Source: Ligula intestinalis
Taxonomy: Eukaryota > Platyhelminthes > Cestoda > Diphyllobothriidea > Diphyllobothriidae
Assembly: GCA_036362985.1 (NCBI GenBank)
Contig: JAYGXS010000005.1
Span: 7,456,560-7,520,559, forward strand
Reading direction: 5' to 3'
DNA: 64,000 nt
This document shows, piece by piece, positions 50,860 to 61,699 of the stretch. The translations under genes and the position numbers were made by a program. Each line of letters opens with the position of its first letter. Positions within the stretch are counted from its first letter, which is position 1. The notes under the pieces are model-generated. The model worked only from the letters and a program-made list of their open reading frames with translations, made no database searches and was not told where the DNA came from.

Positions 50860-51690
50860 TTGCTGGATTGATAACTGAATATTCCAAGCATCTTCAATAG
50901 TAGAGATTATTCGAGTCCCAGGGATCAGTTCAGGAGAAGATGCGATCGCTGGAGCAAGAGTTTTATTTGCCTGACGTTTCGGATTCCTTCGGGAATCCTT
51001 AATCATAGGTGATGAAAGGTGAAAGGCATGGTCACGTGCAGATGGGGTGGAGCCATGCACAGCCTGCACGGTATTTATAGTGATCATCCGCGTGTGTGTG
51101 ATAATCGTTCACTTCTGTAGCCACCGCTTGGTTCTTAATTGATGCGGTACTGGCTTGACACTTTGCGTTCGATTCACTAATGGCTACAACTTGCTTGTCA
51201 GCGTCGGATGCGGGCTTGATAATTGCAGGACAATTATGCTCGCTGTCGTCAGGATTGTTGTTGCGCCCAGTCCTTCCCTCGTGACTGATTCTGTTGCTCA
51301 GGAATTGTCTCATTACACCGTATGGAGCGCCAAATCGTTGCATTTGTTGATGGACTGGGGGCCTGAGAACCATGATTCCAGCAGCTCGCGGCTCACGCGG
51401 TTGTCACCTCTTGCAATAATTTCGGCCTCGTAAAACTTGAAAATGTGGCCGGGTCCCGTCGAGTGAGCTGCAGCCTGGGAGTTGGCGTCGTTCTTCCTCA
51501 CCGCCGCTGCATGTTCGGCCATTCGCATCCCGAGTAATCTCCCGGTTTCTCCGACGTAGTTGGTTTGTCCGCAACTCCACCAGATCCGGTAACTACTACA
51601 GCCGTTTCCCGCTGTGGCAATGGGTCTTTCGGTCTCAAGAGCGATCGCATCTTCCATGGGATTAAGGTGGATGGCCGTTTTTACCCAAGG
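50860..51690 (-). mobile_element. PLE lineage A 3' half (GIY-YIG endonuclease + 3' pseudo-LTR)
   Basis: The minus-strand ORF 51657-51313 reads MEDAIALETERPIATAGNG, CGQTNYVGETGRLLGMRMAE (the YVGET block of GIY-YIG with R and the later E), then FKFYEAEIIARGDNRVSREL and LESWFSGPQSINKC. This is the most intact endonuclease end in the window. A 3' pseudo-LTR with a ribozyme-like motif follows (50860-51020). RT is missing, so 5'-truncated. Confidence 0.85.
50969..51011 (-). ncRNA. Hammerhead-like ribozyme, PLE lineage A (best copy)
   Basis: Minus strand: ACCU, AUGAUUA, A, stem II GGAUUCC/GGAAUCC (7 perfect pairs) around a CGAA-type loop, GAAA, CG, UC, AGGCA. Helix I CCU/AGG is intact. The core differs from CUGANGA only at positions 3 (A) and 8 (U). 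Confidence 0.6.
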
Positions 51691-52859
51691 GTATCTGATC
51701 CGCGTAGTCTGTTGATGTGGGAGTTATTGTGGCAGATCGCAGCGATGTATTGGGTGTGTGCGTGTGACACGACTTTCTGTGGGGTATGGGTGTTCAGCTG
51801 GGGGCTGAACGTGAAGATAGTGGCAGATCGCATCATCTTCCTCGCGTAGGTGGTGGCTACGCCTAGCGTCCCTGGCTGGCATCCAACTCTCACCTGTGGC
51901 TCCCCGGAGTTAGGCTTTGCCTGACGGCCAACCCCCGGCTCCCCGCCTCGATCAGCGGGCTAAACCAAGTGAGGGTCTCCGGTGTGTGTATCCCCTCGCC
52001 CGGTATGCCCCCGGTAAGAACCCTAGTAGACGTAGCTGGTGGAAGGAAGCTTCTTACTTTATACCGTACCATTGTCTGTTTGTATTTTATTGTTTATTTT
52101 CCCTTAATCTTTATTACCCATCTGCTAAACTTGCTATCTCTAGTTGCTTTATCGTTACCACCATTATTACAACCCTTCGCGATCAGTGCTTACCTCACTA
52201 GCTTACGCATTTCAGTACTCTCGTAACGTTGCCTTATCTGCGTAATCTACTCGATATCCGGTAGTCTTAACATTGCATCCATTGTTCTTTATGCTTATGT
52301 ATGCCTGATTCCACGTCTGTTTCATCTTACTATTTTTTGTCCAATTGATATTTTTTATCTGCTACTCTACCTGCTGCTTCTCCCATGTTGTCTCTACTGT
52401 CATGCCTATACTATTCCATTACATTACTTTTAGTCGCCTCCATTGTAACGATGCCTACCCATATAGTCGTTCCACCGTCATGATTAGCATTCTTGGTCCT
52501 AGCCGTGCTTGCCTTCTTAGTAACATCAGTGACGATACTAGTCGAAGCAGTTACTCTAACAGCAATCAGATGTCACAGCACTAGAATGCGTGGAAGCATA
52601 AATGGAGAGACTGTCGCCTTTACCGCTACTGCTACTAGGATAGGTACTGCTGCTCCCTCCCCCTACTCCCCAAATACCTTTCCCCCATGGTCTAAAAGTC
52701 CTATGGCGGCGCGACAGCAAAGTTGTAGGCGGCTCGTAAGCAAGTGGTCGTTCGACACCAACTCAATCGTCGCCCATGGCGTTGTTCGGCAGCAGTAACG
52801 TGTGACAGGCAGTCCTATTTAGGAGTAGCGCTGCCGCCCCTCGCGAGAGGGTTGATGGT
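51691..52859. other. Unassigned; end may be the leader of the downstream LINE
   Basis: No recognised gene. From about 52700 the sequence is GC-rich and has a TATAAAAG at 52862. Confidence 0.35.
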
Positions 52860-52869
52860 CCTATAAAAG

Positions 52870-53721
52870 ATGGTTCCAAACACGCTCGGTCACAACATCT
52901 GCCAGCTGACCGTGGCTGTCAGACTGCATACACGCGGTCGAAACACTACAAACGCAAATCAAAATTTCTCTCCTCCCCAACCTCCCTCTAACCCGTTTCC
53001 TTCCCGCAGGACAGCTCCCAGAGCTCACAGGACAGCAGCTCAGGGAGCTCAGGTAAGTCCTATCACCTTCGACGCTTGGAATGTTCGTTCTCTTTTAGAT
53101 AACACGAGGAGCATTCGACCGGAACGGAGAACAGCGCTCATTGCCCGGGAGCTGGCGCGCTTCAAGGTGGACATCGCCGCACTCAGTGAAACCCGCTTCT
53201 CCGGTGAAGGTTCCATAGAAGAGGTGGGTGCCGGCTACACCTTCTTCTATGTGGGCCGTCCGACGGCAGAGCGACGCGAGGCCGGCGTCGCCTTTGCCAT
53301 CCGGAAGGACATCGTAGGACGACTACCCTGTACGCCGCAGGGTATCAACGAACGCCTGATGAGTCTCCGCCTGCCTCTCTGGGGTGGAAAATTCGCCACC
53401 ATCGTTAGTGTCTACGCTCCTCCGATGACCAGCTCTGACGAGACAAAGAGCAAGTTCTACGAGGATCTGCACGCCTTCCTGGCCTCTGTGCCGAAAGCGG
53501 ACAAGTTGGTAGTTCTTGGTGACTTCAATGCCCGCGTCAGCACAGACCACGCCGCCTGGCGGGGAGTGCTCCGACCCTACGGCCTCCGCGGACCCAATGA
53601 CAATGGCCTACTCCTCTTTCGAACCTGCGCGGTGCACCGTCTCATACTGACCAACACCTACTTCAGCCAACCGCTGCAGCACAAGGCGACCTGGATGCAC
53701 CCCAGATCTCGTCAGTGGCAT
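52870..53721 (+). pseudogene. LINE endonuclease domain, first part
   Basis: [20 protein letters not shown], then [19 protein letters not shown] (catalytic E), then [17 protein letters not shown] (D and N). Apurinic endonuclease type. The frame stops at the 53722 insertion; the last motif SDHHLI-like resumes at 54240. Confidence 0.85.
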
Positions 53722-54177
53722 AATAGGAGCTAAGTCTACGACGGTTATGGTTCCTTATTAGATTGGAGAGAAGACGGTGGAAAGGCGAGAGTAGACGGAA
53801 CAGTGTATTGTTTACAGAAGGGATAAGGGGAAGGTTGCCAGTAGGTCTTGCAGGGCATCCGACCGTGAGGCCCGTGGGACAGGGCAGCGTCGCCGGCCGC
53901 CGCGACCAGCGAGGCCGGAATTCCAAGTGTCCTCTCACCACAGTCCTCGTGGGCATCATGCCAGAAGACAGAGACAGAGCGCGTTCAATGGCAAGGTCGG
54001 CCTGTGATTGGTTGTCTTGGCGCAAGGCTGGCAAGGCAAGACTGGGTGCGTTCGTAAGTGGCTTAGACCATTGAGCCGAGACTTGGCACCTGGCCGCAGG
54101 CAGCATTAGCGCGCAGGGCAAAGGCGCTGTCCGTCAGCTTTTGGGTTCCAATTGGCTGCTAGGGCCACTACAGCATC
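53722..54177. mobile_element. 456-bp insertion in the LINE endonuclease
   Basis: GCAT is repeated at 53718-53721 and 54174-54177. Removing one copy plus the insert restores RQWHLL-type continuity (DYVLVRRRDQQDVLV). Insert length 456 is a multiple of 3. No clear TIRs, no A-tail, so its class is unknown. Confidence 0.7.
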
Positions 54178-56454
54178 TTCTGGCTTATGTCCTCGTGCGG
54201 CGACGCGACCAGCAGGACGTGTTGGTGACAAAGGCAATGCCGGGTGCCGATGGTGATACCGATCATCATCTCATCATCTCCAAGATGCGGATCCGTCTCC
54301 AACCCCGCAGGAGACCTCAAGGTAAGCGACCCCCATGTAAGTTGAATACTGCTTTGTTAAACTTGCCTGCCAAACGTTTGCATTTTAACAACGAGTTCAC
54401 CCAACAGCTGGATAACCTCCCAGTCGCAGAAGAGAAAACCTCCGTAGAGACTCGATGGTGTCAACTACGGGACGCTGTTCAATCCACTGCCAAACGCATC
54501 CTTGGTCCCGCGCCCCGCCCACACCAAGACTGGTTCGACGAAAACGATGCAGCCATCAGTACTCTCATCTCTGAGAAGAATCGCCTCCGCAACGAATATG
54601 TCGCTCACCCTACCGACGCCACGAAAGCAGCCTACTACCAAAGTCGCCGTCTTGTACAGCAGTGGCTGCGGGAAATGCAGGACGCTTGGATGGTTCGTAA
54701 GGGTGAGGAAATCCAAGGCTACGCGGATCGCAATGAATGGAAGAACTTCTTTGCAGCGCTCAAAGCAGTCTACGGCCCCGTAGTGAGGGGCACAGCCCCA
54801 CTTCTCAGCGCGGACGGTACTACCCTCATCACTGAGAAGACCCAACTTCTGAGCCGCTGGGCCGAGCACTTCTAAAGTGTACTCAACCGGCCCTCTACCA
54901 CCTCTGAGGCTGCCATTGACCGGTTACCGCAAGTGGAAATTAATGCTGACCTCGACCTCCCACCCACCCCTGAGGAGACCATCAAGGCTGTGCATCAGCT
55001 GTCCTGCGGGAAGGCACCTGGGTCTGACGGGATCCCGGCGAAGATCTATAAATATGGTGGTCACCAACTCATAATTCACCTCACCACCCTGTTCCAAGAG
55101 ATGTGGCGACAGGGACAAGTTCCTCAGGATTTTAAAGACGCCACAATTGTCTACCTTTACAAGCGAAAGGGGAATCGTCAAGTCTGCGACAACCATCACG
55201 GAATCTCGCTGTTGAAATTTGCCGGTAAAAACTTCGCATTCTCCTCAATCGTCTGAATCGCCACCTGGAACAAGGGCTTCTGCCTGAAAGTCAATGTGGT
55301 TTTCGACGTCACCGCGGCACCACTGACATGATATTTGCCGCGCGTCAGCTGCAGGAGAAATGTCAAGAGATGCGGACCCACCTATACACTACGTTCGTAG
55401 ATCTGACAAAAGCCTTTGACACGGTGAACCGTCCCGGACTTTTGAAGGTTATGCAGAAGTTTGGCTGTCCGGAACACTTCACCCACATGGTTCGACAACT
55501 TCATGATGGGATGATGGCGCGCGTCACGGACTACGGAACGCTGTCTGAAGCCTTCGCAGTGACCAATGGAGTGAAGCAGGGCTGTGTCCTCGCACCCACC
55601 CTCTTCAGTCTCATGTTCTCTGCCATGCTGATGGACGCCTACCGTGACGAGCGTCCCGGAATCCCCCTCAACTACAGAACGGACGGAAACCTCCTCAACA
55701 TTCGTCGGATGCAGGCCCCCACGCGCGTCTCCACAACCACAGCTCATGATCTGCTGTTTGCGGACGACTGCGCTCTCAACACCACCACCGAAGCAGACAT
55801 GCGAAGGAGCATGGACCTTTTTGCAGCAGGTTGCGCCAACTTTGGCCTCACCATCAACACGGAAAAGACGGTGGCTATGCATCAACTGCCGCCAGGTGCT
55901 GACCTCAACCCCGCACGCATCAACGTCCCCGGAGCCGTACTGCAGAACGTGGACAACTTCACTTACCTGGGCAGTATGCTTTCCCGCAACACTAAAATAA
56001 ACGACGAGGTTGCCCGCAGAATATCCAAAGCTAGCCAAGCCTTCGGTCGGCTCCAAGCCTCCGTATGGAATCGTCATGGTCTTCAACTGTCAACGAAATT
56101 GAAGATGTACAAGGCTGTTGTGCTGTCAACACTCATATCCGCCGCCTACGCCGGATATTGAAGGTGAAGTGGCAGGAGAGGATTCCGGACACGGAAATCC
56201 TGAAGAGAACGGGAGTTGTCAGCATCCAGGCCGTGCTCAGGCAGATACAACTGCGCTGGAGCGGACACGTGATACGTATGAACGATGAACGGCTACCCAA
56301 GCGACTGTTCTATGGCGATGTCGCCGTAGGCACTCGTCGCAAAGGAGGACAGAAGAGACGTTACAAGGATACCCTGAAGAATTTCCTGCAGAGTCTCCAA
56401 ATCAACACGCTGAACTGGGAGGAGCTAGCACAGGACCGAACCGCGTGGCGCTGA
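54178..56454 (+). pseudogene. LINE RT domain with FADD box
   Basis: After the endonuclease end (GADGDTDHHLIISKM): the RT begins with ETIKAVHQLSCGKAPGSDGI, VPQDFKDATIVYLYKRKGN and then, after a frameshift, FVDLTKAFDTVNRPGLLKV, GVKQGCVLAPTLFS, LLFADDCALNT and NFTYLGSMLSRNTKI. The C-terminal tail has LRWSGHVIRMNDERLPKRL. FADD is the RTE version of the catalytic box. Confidence 0.85.
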
Positions 56455-57163
56455 GCGGTCAAAACGGGCGCCGCAATCTACGAAGCTAGTCGGATCGCCG
56501 CCACCAAGGCAAAACGGATGGCACGCAAGTCTCACAACACACGGACGCACGCTGCCACCACCCAACTCCTCCCAACGTGTCCGCGATGTCAACGCACCTT
56601 CCGTGCACGCATTGGCTTTGTTGGTCACCTCCAGAAGTCATGCAACCCTCCTCCGACAGCATTCACGTCTACTACACCAAACACTCCCCCAGACCCTACT
56701 TCACCTGCCACCTCGACGGCAATAATCGACGCGAGAGATGCCTCGCTGTCCTCATCCACCGACTCCAACCCACCCGCAACTTCCCCCACTCCTTCCGACA
56801 CATCACCGGCCGCAACAACTTGCACAACTGAACCCCCCACCAGCTCTGAGGGCCTGATATGCCCTCACTGCAATCGCACATTCACCCCACGCATCGGTCT
56901 AGTCGGTCACTTGCGAATCCGTCGCACAGAGACTGGTGAACTAGTGCCTGGAGCACCAACACACAGACAAGACCGCCGCCTTCACTGCCCACACTGCCCC
57001 CGATCATTCGCTCATCGCATGGGCCTACTAGGTCACATGCGCATTCACGACAGCGGCACTGACCTGATGTCGGCACACCCAGTCCTCACACATCCCCACC
57101 ACCAGCCTCAGCCCCACTCACTAGTCGCCTCGCTTCACGATTGTGTCGTCAAGTTTGTCGGGA
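56455..57163 (+). pseudogene. C-terminal zinc-finger extension of the LINE ORF
   Basis: The frame stays in phase across TGA at 56452-56454 and reads AVKTGAAIYEASRIAA, a Pro/Thr/Ser-rich linker, and three fingers: CPRCQRTF..HLQKSC (Cys as last ligand), CPHCNRTF..HLRIRR (last His lost), CPHCPRSF..HMRIH (complete C2H2). Probably binds nucleic acid for integration; function inferred. Confidence 0.8.
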
Positions 57164-57283
57164 ACACAGGTGAGTGCCTCCTCCCTCAGGTAAGTGTAGG
57201 CCGTTCTTGCTGAATTTGTGGAACACTGTATTGCCTTACTGCCCCATAATAGCTCCTGTAGTTTATATTACTCTCTCCATTAC

Positions 57284-58540
57284 CGCAATCATACTCATAA
57301 CAGCGGCGCCTGCAGTTCTGTCCTTAGCACAAACGACAGCCTCAGTAGCTACTGAAGGTTCTCTGCTGCAAGGTAAGCTGAGATTTTGATCTCATTGTTC
57401 TTTTCTATACTCCATCTCCTCACCTCTCTCTCGGCCTGTCTGCGTTCCCCCCTCGCCTCCTCTCCCTATCTCCCTCTTTCCCTTTATCTATTTTCCCCTT
57501 CGGCCTTTCCCCTCCTCCTTGTTCCTATTTTTCTTCTACTCCTCTTCTTCTTCTTCTTCTTCTTCTTCTCTGCACGCCCACAATTGCAAAGTTCACCAAT
57601 TGTCTCTTGCTCTTCTTTCAGCCCCGCCCAAGGACACCACCCGACGACGAAGCATGGGTAGTGCCTTTCAGTCGTTGACTGACTGGTTACCCCTCTCAGG
57701 AGGGTGTTGGCCCAGGCTTCATGCAGGGCTACTCTCATCCTCCTGAGATCCAATGGTCTGTATGCACATGCAATGCCAGTCTCTAGCCAACCACGGTCCC
57801 TGCGGCCTGGAAGGCGCTGGCACTTTCTCTCACTTCTGATTCCCTTTTGGTGACTGCGCTCGCGCTCCCACTGGGTTTCAGGCCCCACTGCGGGTGCCCG
57901 AAAAGCTAGGCGGTCACTATGCGGTGGGGGAGAGAGTGAGGTCGACCTCGGCGCGATTCTTCCCTCACTATAATAAATCTGAATGCGTCTGAATCTATCA
58001 CGGTGCGCTAAAAGCCGTGGCTTGGAGGGTCTGCCAACTGACGGGAAAACTCGGGCCCCCACGTAGCTGCTCCTTCCGTACGCGTGTGTCTGTGTGTGCG
58101 TACGGGAGGAGAGGGAGGACTGAGAGTCAGGCTGCAAAGGCTCCCTCTTAATGTGGCCTTTATGGCACTCCTGCGCAGTCGGGAACATACCTAGCGAGAT
58201 GGCTGATGCAAGTGTGCGCGTGCTGAGTGTTTATCGCGCCAGCCATCTACACCCTCCCTCATCCTCGGTCTTATTGACTTTGTCTTTACACCGGAAACGG
58301 AGGCGGGAGTGGCGAGCGAGTGGATAGATTCTGTGCAAGTCTGCCTAAACTCCTGTTGTCTCTCGCACAAGTTCTCTGCGTTGCTCCTGCTTGCTGTTGC
58401 TTTCGTGTTGCTTGCCCAGCTCGTCTTTGTGTTAGTTGTGGCTTGCTTCAGCGTTTGCTGCGGCCTGTTGGAGCGCGTGGTGCCCATAGTCGAAATCGAC
58501 GGGGGAACTGTCGTGTGTGTGTGTGTGTGTGTGTGTGTCA
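57284..58540 (+). repeat. Repeat R, intron-containing copy
   Basis: Same family as 29190-30125 and 35270-35540. Includes GCTGCAAG|GTAAGC at 57372/57373 and TCTTTCAG|CCCCGCCC at 57621/57622. Ends in a (GT)n tail (58518-58538). It begins about 120 bases after the LINE's zinc fingers, so may be the LINE's 3' UTR. Confidence 0.65.
57373..57621 (+). other. Putative 249-bp intron in repeat R
   Basis: Donor GTAAGC, long pyrimidine tract including (CTT)n at 57538-57570, acceptor TTTCAG. Precisely missing from the 29-kb copy at 29265/29266. Confidence 0.75.
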
Positions 58541-58887
58541 TGGAATAGGAAGATCGAATTGTGCGGGGTGATTTAATACGCATGTGAGATTGCTCATTTT
58601 AATGATTACATTTGTCGGAATCCCTAGAGTTTTTTGAGCGAAAACTGGATCGATACAGTAGTGCGCGTTATAGAACGAATTGACCGCAGCTGACAATTTA
58701 CAACAACAATTATAATAGAACTTTCAATTTTTAGTAGTATTAGTTTTTATAGCCATTCACGTACCATTAACTTAAATAGCGTGTCCACTAAGGGGTAAAT
58801 CGTAATTCTCACTACTACTACTACTACCTACACTAATAGGAATAGTTTAGTGCTATATATGCTATTTTATAACGCCCTCCCACCAAT
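58541..58887. other. Unassigned, AT-rich
   Basis: No recognised feature. Confidence 0.35.
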
Positions 58888-60970
58888 AGTGTGTGTCTCG
58901 TAGCCCATAGTTGGATCAGGAATCCCCGCTGGAATCCAAACTGGGAGTAGTTGGGAGACGGAGAAAAGCCGCGACCTCGACCTGCTGGAGCCACAGGTCC
59001 GCGGGAGTGAGGTGGGTGCCTGGCCGAGAATGGCAGGCGAACAGATGACGGCAGTCATGCGGCGAGACGCCGCAGTTGGGACAGCAGTCGGGTATGGATG
59101 GGTGGAGCCGGTGTTGGTACTGGCGAAGGAGCACGCAGTAGCCACTGCGTAGCTGCGCCAGGGTACAGCGAGTCACCTTTGGGAGATGTTCCGAGGCCGC
59201 AATCGGAGGTGGATAGCCACCCGAAAGGATTGGAGACGGTAACCTCGTTTCTCCTCGACAACGACTCTCTGATGGATACGCTGGAAGCCTTTCTTGGTGG
59301 CAGAGCTATCAACAGGTAGATCCGCGAGAGGCGAGGCAACAGCTTCCTTGTGGAGTGCTCGAATAGACGGCCGGACGTTGCGGCAGGGCTCGGGACCGTT
59401 GCAACGGTGATGATTGGGATGGCCGGGTTGCGAACAACTCCACCAGAGCTGCTGGCTAAGGAGAGTGTTGTGATGGGCGACCGGTAGAACAGAAGCCTCC
59501 GCATGAAGATGATCTATGGGCGACATTTTATAGCAACCCGTGATCGTGCGGAGGGCAGCGTTCTGTGCTGACTGGAGGCGGCGCAGGCTGGAAGAGCTCA
59601 TCGTAGGAGACCAGATTGATGCCGCATAAATGAGGTGCGGCTTGGCCAGCGCCTTGAAAGCAGTCGACAAAGTCTCTTTCGCGCAGCCCCAGGATATGCC
59701 TGCTAGAGCCTTGAGGACCTTGGTGCAGTGGCTTACTTTGCTTGCGGTCTCTCTGGCATGGTCTGCAAACGTGAAAAGCGGATCGAAAGGCACGCCAAGG
59801 AGTTTGGGCTTGCGGACGAGCGGTAAGGACGCACCATTGACTGTGATGGCCGAGTGACGATTAATCTCCTTCGTATCACGCGTGAAAACAGTTACGGACG
59901 AGTTGGCTGCCGAGATCGTCATTCCGCGCTGGGTGAGGAAGTTTTCGACAACAGGCATGAACTCCGTGAGGAGCTGTGCAGCCTGATCGATGTCATGGTG
60001 CCGGCAGAAGAACGTAATATCGTCCGCATAGGATACCACTTGCACAGGTGCCCGGGGGAGTGGGAGCTCTCGCATTTAGATGTTAAAGAGCGTCGGGCTG
60101 AGCACAGAGCCTTGAGGGACGCTACAGGTCTGCTTACGGGGCTTAGATAGAGCGCCCCGGAAAAGGGCACGATCGTGACGGCCACGGATGTAAGCCGCCA
60201 ACCATCGGAGCAGGCCAGTCGGGACGTTCAGTGAGACCAAGTCCTGCAGGATCTGATCGTGGCGGACGCAGTCAAAGGCTCGTGACAGGTCAATTGAGAG
60301 TGCCACGGTCCGCGAAGCGGCCTTCTGTTGATTGAATCCCTCGAGGATAGCGTCGCTGAGCTCGAAAAGCGCCGTTGTCGTCCCACGACCCGATCGGAAA
60401 CCATGTTGGTGGCAAGATAGTTTCGCCACAGACGTCAGAATTGTGTGGACGAGCCTTTCCAGGATCTTCGCCAATGGACTGGGGAGGGCAATCGGGTGAT
60501 AAGAGGTCGCTAGGCAGGGGTCCTTGCCCGCTTTGACCAGGGGGATAATGATCGACTGGCGCCAGCAATCGGAGATGATTGAAGTTCCCAGTGAAAGGTT
60601 GAAGAGGGCGGCCGGTAGGCAGCCACCTTCGGGCCGATGTGGCGCACATGGATAGGCGCCAGACCATCTGGTNNNNNNNNNNGCTTTCGAAGCTCTCATT
60701 TTCTTGACGGCGGTGAGGATGGCATCAGCCGAAAAGGAAATGTCTGGGGGCGGGGCTTTATGGAGGAGACGAAGAAGGGGGCGCTGGTTTTTGGGACTGG
60801 GCGCCGAGCGGGCGGCGGGGGAACAGCTTGTTCATCTTCGCGGCGATCTTACCGTTGTTGGAAATGAACTTGCCGTCCCCGAAGCTAATAGACCGGTTAG
60901 ATGTATCAGCCCGGGGTTTGGTTAGGTTGCGTAAAAGCTTACAAGTGGCAGCTAAGTTGCCGCTGAAAGC
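58888..60970 (-). mobile_element. Jockey/CR1-like LINE, copy c
   Basis: Same family as 23184-24497 and 31140-33740. The 3' end at 58888 (GTGTGTGTCTCGTAGCC in plus strand). RT motifs on the minus strand: YHPIALPSPLAKILERL, LSIDLSRAFDCVRHDQI and VSYADDITFFCRH. 5'-truncated near 60970. The RT body (60699-60076 and 60075-59173) is open but separated by a stop at about 60076, and the C-terminus has frameshifts near 59200. Confidence 0.85.
60673..60682. other. Assembly gap inside LINE copy c
   Basis: By alignment to copy b (32360-32370) the missing sequence is probably 6 bases; the 10 N is a placeholder. Confidence 0.75.
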
Positions 60971-61699
60971 AATCTCATGCGAAGGTCTCCGCGGTCTACC
61001 CTTCTTGGCTATCTGCGTACCGTGATTACTCTGCCAGCGATCACATCAGCCAGACCTGACGTACTAAACACTCACCCTTGGTTTGACCCGCAGCGGACTC
61101 TCGACAATCTGGATGGATGTTTCTGTTTTCCAGTCCCGTCGTTGGACTCTGCAATCAGCAAGGAAGAATCAGGTCGCAGCTTCCACACGGTGATGATCCT
61201 GGGAACCTTTGCCATGCCCCTCCCCTGCGTTGGAACCCTCCGCTCCCCAAAAAAATGGATGTCTTTTTTTCTTTTTTCTCCTAAATCCCACACATTCCCT
61301 CCACAAGAGCGACAGTTTTTTTCCTAAAAATCCCTCAGGAGTTTTTTCGCTATCTGCTCCTATTTTTCACCCCATGACTCAGAACAACTGCCCTCGCCAA
61401 CGGCCTGAGATAAAAAATTTTCTGCTACCACTACACACATGTACATATAGGGAACTCAAAGGAAATTCACCTCAATATCCCTCAATATACTAATACTGAT
61501 ATTTATTCGAGCCGCAAAATGCTGTTTTCTATTTAAAAAAAACTCCAGTACAGATCAGCTTATCAACAGAAACTGAGCGCACAGTTTGGCGTAATCCAAG
61601 GTTTCGCGATATCCAGAGAAATTTCGAAGCTATTAAACGCTGCGGAAAAAAACTTCTTGTTTACGCTTTTTGTTTTATAGAAGAACACATAAATATGCG
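60971..61699. other. Unassigned
   Basis: AT-rich; weak resemblance of 61280-61340 to the inverse of 45590-45670. No ORF recognised. Confidence 0.35.

Larger units (their letters stand above)
52860..57213 (+). mobile_element. RTE-like LINE with C-terminal zinc fingers, nearly full length
   Basis: In order: endonuclease (52870-53733, then 54178 on), RT (about 54930-56160), a C-terminal RT tail, and zinc fingers to about 57160. Inactive: a 456-bp insertion splits the endonuclease, TAA at 54873, a frameshift at 55220-55330, a small deletion near 56150, and TGA at 56452. The neighbouring repeat R may be its 3' UTR. Confidence 0.85.
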
